Origin: Clostridiales bacterium
GTDB taxonomy: Bacteria > Bacillota > Clostridia > Oscillospirales > Oscillospiraceae
DNA: 17,722 nt
Assembly: GCA_009774055.1 (NCBI GenBank)
Contig: VSNB01000034.1
Span: 1-17,722, forward strand
Direction of reading: 5' to 3'
A program made the position numbers and the translations under genes. Positions 12,647 through 17,722 of this stretch are shown here, one piece after another. The first letter of the stretch is position 1. The number at the start of each line of letters is the position of its first letter. The notes under the pieces were generated by a model. That model was not told the origin of the DNA. It made no database searches and saw only the letters and a list, made by a program, of their open reading frames with translations.

Positions 12647-15409
12647 TTAGGGCAGGATCGGTTCCTCCGGCAGGATGGGGCCGTCATCCCCCTCCAGCGG
12701 GTCCTCCGGCTCCGCGACAGTGGGCTCCGTGGGGTCCACAGGGTCCGTGGGCTCCACGGGATCGGGGTCGGGAATCGGATCGGGGCCCGGGTCCGGATTG
12801 GCAATCTGGCTGCCGTCCGGCGGCAGTACCTCGCCGGGGTCCCAGGGGCCGATGGGCCACTGGAAGTCGGGGTCGCCCGGCATGGGCTCCTCTCCCGGCA
12901 GCGTCGGCGGCGGCACGTAGAATTCATCGTGCAGGGTACAGGTCCCCTTGGTGGAGAAATAGGTCAGGTGGGCATCGCTGTCGCCGGCTAGGACCAGGGA
13001 TCCGTCGGGCCGCTCCAGGTGCTCCCGGCCCACCAGCATCACCCGCGTGGACACCGTCTCCTCCGGGCAGTAGTCCCCGGCCAGGCAGACCTCCTCCGTC
13101 TCAGGGTTGGTGCAGACCCGGACTTCGGTGTGGCAGGTGCAGCTTCCGGAGGGAACCGCCCCCGTCTGGACCTCCACGCTGATGACCCTGCTGCCCCGGT
13201 AGTCGGAGGAGCACAGGGAGCTGGGCTTCATGCCGCAGTCGGCGCACACGTCCACCCAGGTGATGCCGTCCGGCTTGCCCGGGAAGGACTTGTCCTCCAG
13301 CCCCTCGTGGATGCTGGACATGACCTTCTTCCAGATGAGGGCGGCGGGGTTGCCGGAGGCGTTGATCTTCTCGTCCTTGTCCCGGTAGCCCATCCAGACG
13401 GCGGCGGAGTAGTAGGGGGTATAGCCCACGAAATACCGGGTAAAGTTGTTGGAGGTGGTGCCGGTCTTGCCGGCCATGGTCATGCCGTCGAACCGGGCCT
13501 TGGTGCCGGTGCCCTCGGTGACCACCTTTTTGAGCATGTTGGTAATCAGGTAGGCGGTGGTGTCGTCCATGGCCTCCCAGGTGCGGACGGCGGGGTCGTC
13601 GTTGTCCACCACCACCTCGGTACGGTCGTTGTTCCAGATTTTGGTGACCAGCCGGGGTTTGGTGTAGACACCCTCGTTGCCGAAGGCGGCGTAAGCCGCG
13701 GCCATTTCCACCGTAGTCACGCCGTAGGTCAGTCCGCCCATAGCCAGGGGGCCCATGTCAATGTCCGCCGCATCCAGCTGGAAGCCCAGGTTGTTCGTCA
13801 TAAACTCGAAGGACCGGGGATAGGTCAGCTTCTGCAGCGTCCGGACGGAGACGGTGTTCAGGGAGTGGATCACGCTGTAGCTCACCGTGCGGTTGCCGGA
13901 GTAGCCGCCGGCGGAGTTGGAGCTCACGGAGGAGTTCCGGGGGTAGCCGTTGGCGCGGAGGGTGGTGTTGATGGGATAGTCGTCAATGATGCTGCCGGGA
14001 GAAACCACGTTATACTCGATGGCCGGGGCGTAGACGCTCACCGGCTTGATGGCGCTCCCCGGCTGGCGGCGGGAGACGGCCAGATTCAGCTCCCGGTTCA
14101 TGGTCTTCTCTCCTACGCCGCCGGCTATGGCGACCACGTTTCCATTGTAGTCCACGATAGATATGGCGGAGGCGATGGGCGTACCGCTCTTGGAAGTGTA
14201 CTCCTCAAAGTTGGAAACATCCTTGTAGACCGCGTCCACCTTGGCCTGGATCTCCGGGTCGAAGGTGGTTTCGATGTGGTAGCCCTGGCGGTAGAGCATC
14301 TTGGAGGCGTCCTCGCGGCTGTAGCCCTTGTGCTCCACCAGCAGGTCGATGGCCTCGTCGATGGCCGCGTCCTGGAACCAAGTGTTGAATTTGGTCGTGT
14401 CCGCGATCTCCTCTCCGCCCTCCTCGTCGGGCTCGGGGATGTCCAGGCCGTGGATGGCCTTGTACTCGTCGGTGTCGGTGAAGCGCAGCTTCTCCGCCTT
14501 GGCGGCGGCATACTCCGCCTCGGAGATTTTCCCCTGATCCAGCATTTCCTTCAGGATGAGCTCCTGGCGGCTCTTGTTGAAATCCCGGGGTGTCTTGATC
14601 GAGCCGTCGTCCTGCTCGAACTTCGCGCTGCGGAAGGGATCGTAGAGGGAGGGGTTGTTGGTGATGCCGATAATGCAGGCACTCTCCGCCAGGTCCAGCT
14701 CGGAAACGTCCTTGCCGAAGTAGGTCTTGGCGGCGGTCTGGATGCCGGAGCAGCCCGCGCCGAAGTAGACCCGGTTGAGGTACTCGGTGATGATGTCCTC
14801 CTTGCTGGTGTACTTCTCATACTCCAGCGCCCGGAGGATCTCCCGGAACTTCCGCTTGACGGTGACGTCCGTGTCCTGGTATTTGTGGCGCAGCAGCTGC
14901 TGGGTGATGGTGGAGCCGCCCCGGGTGGCGCCGCCGGTAACGGTGGACTTGATGGCGCTGGCCGTGCCGATCCAGTCCACGCCGGAGTGTTCCCAGAACC
15001 GCTTGTCCTCAATGGCCACCAGGGCGTCCACCAGGTGCTTGGGCAGGTCCTTGTACTCGATAAGCTCCCGGTTGCCGCCGCCCGTCTCCTCGCCGTTGTC
15101 GTAGAGGGACAGCATGGCCGTGCCGTTTTTGTCGTACATGGTGGAGGCCAGGGCCAGCTGCATTTCCTCCGCAGTGGCGATGCCCAAGGTGGGGCGCAGT
15201 GTGGTGTCCACGTAGGTGAGGAAGATTTTGGCGAATATGCCTGCGGTCAGTACGCCGATGACGCACAGGGTGAATACGGTCAAAAAGAACCATCCGATGA
15301 TCTTGCCGATGATGCGGCCCACGGAGTGCTTCTTTTTTTGGCGCCGGGCGCTCTGCTCCCCGCGGTCGGGGGAGCGGCTGTCCGGACTGCCGCGATAGGT
15401 CTGATCCAT
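12647..15409 (-). CDS. Class A penicillin-binding protein (bifunctional transglycosylase/transpeptidase)
   Basis: This protein polymerises and cross-links peptidoglycan at the outer membrane face. It has 920 residues: a basic cytoplasmic tail (1-33), one membrane segment (about 36-60), and a GT51 transglycosylase domain with catalytic Glu134 in AIEDKRFWEH, GGSTITQQL (164-172) and RKFREILRALEYEKYTSKED (186-205). The penicillin-binding domain follows, with S452-A-I-K455, S516-L-N518 and K648-T-G650, all present. After it comes a cysteine-rich stretch with eight Cys (CADCG...CTC...VCT...YCP), then an 80-residue tail rich in Pro, Asp and Glu. The ribosome binding site AAGGAGGT is 10 bases before the ATG. 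Upstream on the minus strand a TTGACA (15491-15496) and TATACT lie too close together for a standard promoter; an extended -10 (TGATATACT) is possible. It is divergent from the DUF1292 gene. Confidence 0.96.
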   Translation of the reverse strand: MDQTYRGSPDSRSPDRGEQSARRQKKKHSVGRIIGKIIGWFFLTVFTLCVIGVLTAGIFAKIFLTYVDTTLRPTLGIATAEEMQLALASTMYDKNGTAMLSLYDNGEETGGGNRELIEYKDLPKHLVDALVAIEDKRFWEHSGVDWIGTASAIKSTVTGGATRGGSTITQQLLRHKYQDTDVTVKRKFREILRALEYEKYTSKEDIITEYLNRVYFGAGCSGIQTAAKTYFGKDVSELDLAESACIIGITNNPSLYDPFRSAKFEQDDGSIKTPRDFNKSRQELILKEMLDQGKISEAEYAAAKAEKLRFTDTDEYKAIHGLDIPEPDEEGGEEIADTTKFNTWFQDAAIDEAIDLLVEHKGYSREDASKMLYRQGYHIETTFDPEIQAKVDAVYKDVSNFEEYTSKSGTPIASAISIVDYNGNVVAIAGGVGEKTMNRELNLAVSRRQPGSAIKPVSVYAPAIEYNVVSPGSIIDDYPINTTLRANGYPRNSSVSSNSAGGYSGNRTVSYSVIHSLNTVSVRTLQKLTYPRSFEFMTNNLGFQLDAADIDMGPLAMGGLTYGVTTVEMAAAYAAFGNEGVYTKPRLVTKIWNNDRTEVVVDNDDPAVRTWEAMDDTTAYLITNMLKKVVTEGTGTKARFDGMTMAGKTGTTSNNFTRYFVGYTPYYSAAVWMGYRDKDEKINASGNPAALIWKKVMSSIHEGLEDKSFPGKPDGITWVDVCADCGMKPSSLCSSDYRGSRVISVEVQTGAVPSGSCTCHTEVRVCTNPETEEVCLAGDYCPEETVSTRVMLVGREHLERPDGSLVLAGDSDAHLTYFSTKGTCTLHDEFYVPPPTLPGEEPMPGDPDFQWPIGPWDPGEVLPPDGSQIANPDPGPDPIPDPDPVEPTDPVDPTEPTVAEPEDPLEGDDGPILPEEPILP

Positions 15410-15614
15410 AGCAGGATGTACCTCCTTTTCCAGGTGTAGAGGGGATGCGAACGGTATTTACGACATACCAATTTATAGTATATCACAGCTTGTCAACTAA
15501 AAAAAGAGGGAAATTTCGAGCCTGTCCGGCAAAAAAAACGCGGCCTCTGCAAATTTCTTCATAAAATACAAAAAAGAAGTTGTGAAATCGTCAAAATGTC
15601 ACATGGAAATCCTC

Positions 15615-15643
15615 TTGCAATTTGGAGAAAAAACGGTTACACT
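15615..15643 (+). promoter_or_regulatory. Promoter of the DUF1292 gene
   Basis: TTGCAA (15615-15620) and TACACT (15638-15643) are separated by 17 bases, 56 bases before the GTG start. The divergent intergenic region 15410-15614 holds no gene. Confidence 0.6.
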
Positions 15644-15699
15644 ATAGGAGCGGAGCCGGTGAGGCGTTCCGCGTGAGAAAGCGGAAGGAGGGAGCCGCC

Positions 15700-15993
15700 G
15701 TGAGTGAGGAGTTCGGCCCCAATTTCATTACGGTAACGGATGAGGACGGCAACGACATCGAGCTGGAGCTGCTGGATGTGCTGGAGCACAAGGGGCAGAC
15801 CTATATGGCCTTTTTCCCCGCCGTGCCGGAGGAAGAAGCGGATGAGGACAGTGACGACTATGGCATGGTGATCCTCAAGTCCATCCAGGAGAACGGCGAG
15901 GAGCTGCTCTCCACGCTGGACAGCGAGGAGGAGCTGACGGAGGTGTACGACCTTTTCATGGAGCTCTTGTTCCAGGACGAGGACGAGGAGTAA
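15700..15993 (+). CDS. DUF1292 domain protein
   Basis: This is a small, very acidic protein of 97 residues. Its start (SEEFGPNFITVTDEDGNDIE) and the following ELLDVLEHKGQTYMAFFP and later YGMVILKSIQENGEE are typical of the clostridial DUF1292 family, whose function is unknown. I chose the GTG at 15700: AAGGAGGGAG lies directly upstream, and family members begin at this point. The frame extends back to an ATG at 15622, but that part overlaps the promoter and reads as non-conserved basic sequence. In Firmicutes such genes often lie near genes for RNA metabolism or the Holliday-junction nuclease; here the neighbour is 6S RNA. Confidence 0.9.
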   Translation: MSEEFGPNFITVTDEDGNDIELELLDVLEHKGQTYMAFFPAVPEEEADEDSDDYGMVILKSIQENGEELLSTLDSEEELTEVYDLFMELLFQDEDEE

Positions 15994-16040
15994 GCACCGC
16001 CGGCCCGGAATCCGGTCCAAGACAAAACAAGATAAAAGAT

Positions 16041-16256
16041 AAAGTGCCCTGCGGGGTGCGTGATGAGTCTTTCATTAACCCACATTTTGTTATAAGGGAC
16101 GCTGGTTCATTGTCTGGTTTGCAGGCCTCCCGGCTGCCACTCTCGCGGTTGGAAGTTGGAAGCAGTAAAGGGCAATGCAGGCAACCCACCTGCTGATTAT
16201 GTGCAGGTTATAACAGGGCTCACACGGCCGCTGCGGGGCGCTTTCTTTTCCTTTTT
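16041..16256 (+). ncRNA. ssrS: 6S RNA (RNA polymerase-binding regulatory RNA)
   Basis: 6S RNA binds the sigma-70-type holoenzyme and mimics an open promoter. The ends pair: AAAGTGCCCTGC (16041-16052) with GCGGGGCGCTTT (about 16233-16244). The next parts, GTGATGAG and CTCACAC, can also pair. An internal CGCGGTTGG at about 16145-16153 matches the conserved CGCGGTTGG of E. coli 6S RNA. The size of about 205 bases fits, and a T-rich tail (CTTTCTTTTCCTTTTT) acts as terminator. There is no open frame. I see no clear promoter directly upstream; an AT-rich GATAAAAG lies 5-10 bases before. The 3' end is approximate. Identification is by pattern, not by covariance model. Confidence 0.72.
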
Positions 16257-16263
16257 ATGTGAG

Positions 16264-16331
16264 GAAACGGCGGAGCCGTTTCAAGCGAGAAGGAGTTTTT
16301 GAAAGGACGCCTGAAGGCGTCCTTTCAAAAA
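16264..16331. repeat. Two perfect palindromes between 6S RNA and the methyltransferase gene
   Basis: GAAACGGC (16264-16271) pairs with GCCGTTTC (16275-16282). A 16-bp perfect stem TTTTTGAAAGGACGCC (16296-16311) pairs across a TGAA loop with 16316-16331. The second stem ends in A residues in both readings, so it does not look like a terminator. GGGCCCGGGGCCC follows. The GAAGGAGTTTT just before the second stem recurs inverted at about 12560-12570. Confidence 0.6.
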
Positions 16332-16407
16332 GGGCCCGGGGCCCAGTGCGGCTCATAAAGTTTTTCCAAGGCGCATGTCTTTCAGGGAAGTAATCGGGAG
16401 AAAATAT

Positions 16408-17523
16408 ATGGATTTGACATATGCGGTCCCCTGCCTGTTCGGGCTGGAGGGACTGGTGGGAGACGAGGTCCGGCGGCTGGGGCTGGCGGACGTAAAGGTG
16501 GAAAACGGCAGGGTGCTGTGCCGGGGGACGGAGGCCGACCTGCCCAGGCTCAATCTGAATCTGCGCTGCGGGGAAAGGGCGCTGGTGCTGCTGGCGGCTT
16601 TTCCCGCCAGGAGCTTCGAGGCCCTGTTCCAGGGAGCGGCGGCGGTGGCCTGGGAGGACTTCGTGCCCCGGGACGGGCAGTTCCCCGTAAAGGGACACGC
16701 CCTGGATTCCCAGCTCCACTCGGTGCCCGACTGCCAGAAGATCATTAAAAAGGCGGCGGCGGAGCGCCTGGGGCGGGTCTACGGCTTGAACCGCCTGCCG
16801 GAGACGGGGGCCAAGTACCAGATTCAGTTCGCCATTATGAAGGACATGTGCGCGCTGTATCTGGACACCAGCGGTCCGGGGCTCCATAAGCGGGGCTATC
16901 GGGCGGTAGGCGTGGAGGCCCCCCTGCGGGAGACGCTGGCGGCGGCCATGGTGATCCTCAGCCGCTACCGGGGGAAGGACCCCTTCCGGGACCCCTTCTG
17001 CGGATCCGGGACCATCGCCATCGAGGCGGCGCTGATCGCCAAGAACCGGGCCCCCGGCCTGGACCGCTCCTTTGACGCCCAGAAGTGGGCGTGGCTGGAC
17101 GGCAGATATTGGCTGGACGCCGCCGAGGAGGCCATGGATAATGAGTTCAGCGGGCCGTACGACATCTGGGGCGGCGACATCGACCCCAAGGCGGTGCGCA
17201 TTGCCAGGGAGAACGCCGCCAAAGCGGGGGTGGAGGATCTTGTCCGTTTTGACGCTGCGGACGTGAAAAAGTTCCGCTGCCAGGGCGAGTACGGGCAGAT
17301 TGTAACCAATCCGCCCTACGGGGAGCGGCTTCTGGAAAAAGAAGAGGCCGAGGCGTTATACCGCGTTTTTGGGGAAGTCTATCACCATGTACCGCCGAAA
17401 TGGAGGGTGCTGGTGATAACCAGCCATCCGGAGTTCGAGCGATTCTTCGGTCGGAAGGCAGAGAAAAAGAGAAAACTCTACAATGGGATGATCAAATGCG
17501 AATTATTCCAATTTGCACGGTAG
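16408..17523 (+). CDS. THUMP-domain class I SAM-dependent RNA methyltransferase (RlmL/YpsC type)
   Basis: This is a 371-residue putative 23S rRNA guanine-N2 methyltransferase acting in the cytoplasm. The N-terminal FLD/THUMP part covers about 1-160 (YAVPCLFGLEGLVGDEV at the start). The Rossmann methyltransferase domain carries motif I DPFCGSGTIAIEAAL (195-209), the acidic GGDIDPKAV (255-263) and motif IV TNPPYGERL (300-308); NPPY is the catalytic loop of base amino-methyltransferases. I chose the ATG at 16408 because GGGAG lies 7 bases upstream and the conserved protein begins there; an ATG at 16375 in the same frame has no ribosome binding site. Length is normal for the single-methyltransferase Firmicute form, about half the fused E. 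coli RlmKL. The exact target base is inferred from the family. Confidence 0.92.
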   Translation: MDLTYAVPCLFGLEGLVGDEVRRLGLADVKVENGRVLCRGTEADLPRLNLNLRCGERALVLLAAFPARSFEALFQGAAAVAWEDFVPRDGQFPVKGHALDSQLHSVPDCQKIIKKAAAERLGRVYGLNRLPETGAKYQIQFAIMKDMCALYLDTSGPGLHKRGYRAVGVEAPLRETLAAAMVILSRYRGKDPFRDPFCGSGTIAIEAALIAKNRAPGLDRSFDAQKWAWLDGRYWLDAAEEAMDNEFSGPYDIWGGDIDPKAVRIARENAAKAGVEDLVRFDAADVKKFRCQGEYGQIVTNPPYGERLLEKEEAEALYRVFGEVYHHVPPKWRVLVITSHPEFERFFGRKAEKKRKLYNGMIKCELFQFAR

Positions 17524-17530
17524 TTTTCTC

Positions 17531-17720
17531 TTCGCGCCCTTTGGGCGCGAACGGGATTTAATCTGCGGCCCTGCGGGCCGCGACCGCTTCTTTTCTTCCC
17601 GGAAGCTCCGGGCTCCCGCGCCCGGACGGCGGCCTACTTTTGCCGCGCGGCAAAAGTAGGCAAAAACGCGCTTGAACCTACGGTTCAAGACTCCCTTAAC
17701 GGGCAGGCGCGTACGCGCCT
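17531..17720. repeat. Array of six different palindromes filling the last intergenic region
   Basis: Stem-loops in order: 17531-17551 (TTCGCGCCC/GGGCGCGAA), 17565-17581 (GCGGCCC/GGGCCGC), 17598-17612 (CCCGG/CCGGG), 17633-17660 (a perfect 28-bp palindrome with arms CCTACTTTTGCCGC), 17671-17689 (CTTGAACC/GGTTCAAG) and 17705-17720 (a perfect 16-bp palindrome AGGCGCGTACGCGCCT). There is no gene and no proper T-run. The first hairpin may end the methyltransferase transcript. Confidence 0.75.
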
Positions 17721-17722
17721 TT

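Noticed and set aside
13019..15439. 806-codon + strand frame opposite the penicillin-binding protein
   Set aside because: It is a shadow frame of a gene with all catalytic motifs; it has no motifs of its own.
15577..15605. CRP-like palindrome TGTGA...TCACA upstream of the DUF1292 gene
   Set aside because: The spacing between half-sites is about 13 bases instead of 6, so the match is probably chance.
17531..17720. CRISPR array
   Set aside because: The palindromes all differ in sequence and length, and there are no regular spacers.

Overview
The window looks like part of the chromosome of a motile, spore-forming, GC-rich anaerobic Firmicute of the Clostridia, most like the gut Oscillospiraceae (Flavonifractor, Lawsonibacter or Intestinimonas type). 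This rests on a SpoIIID C-terminus, a DUF1292 protein, an SLH/transglutaminase exoprotein, an LCP protein, a flagellin, a Firmicute-style 6S RNA and strong AGGAGG ribosome binding sites. I name the family by protein and gene-content resemblance only; no search was run.

Region 1 (1 to about 5345) is the right-hand part of a mobile element with visibly lower GC than the rest. It holds a P-loop replication/helicase-like gene whose 5' end is broken or misread, a 61-residue small protein ending in a terminator, a convergent DUF234-type ATPase with its own promoter, and a large serine recombinase. The recombinase ends exactly at the chromosomal junction: its last codons run into the 3' half of spoIIID (5339-5485), which starts in mid-gene at the HKD of the helix-turn-helix. 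The 5' half of spoIIID is not in the window, so the element appears to sit inside this mother-cell sporulation regulator. That layout resembles the skin element in sigK of Bacillus subtilis, and it is the main discovery candidate.

Region 2 (5486 to 9535) is ordinary host DNA read on the + strand: a small hypothetical protein, an LCP-family cell-wall glycopolymer ligase, a secreted SLH/transglutaminase protein and D-alanine--D-alanine ligase (TTG start), closed by a strong terminator.

Region 3 (9536 to 15409) is on the - strand. It has a flagellin of 743 residues preceded by a nonsense codon at position 4 of the expected start (MRI-TAG-HNI), a leftover 51-bp copy of a flagellin 3' end between the gene and its terminator, a long structured upstream region with repeats, and a class A penicillin-binding protein (920 residues).

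Region 4 (15410 to the end) is on the + strand: a DUF1292 protein, a probable 6S RNA, a THUMP-domain rRNA methyltransferase, and a closing intergenic region made almost wholly of different palindromes. The envelope genes (LCP, Ddl, PBP, SLH protein) all act in peptidoglycan and surface assembly. The flagellin and spoIIID lesions suggest that motility and sporulation in this strain may be switched off or conditional.
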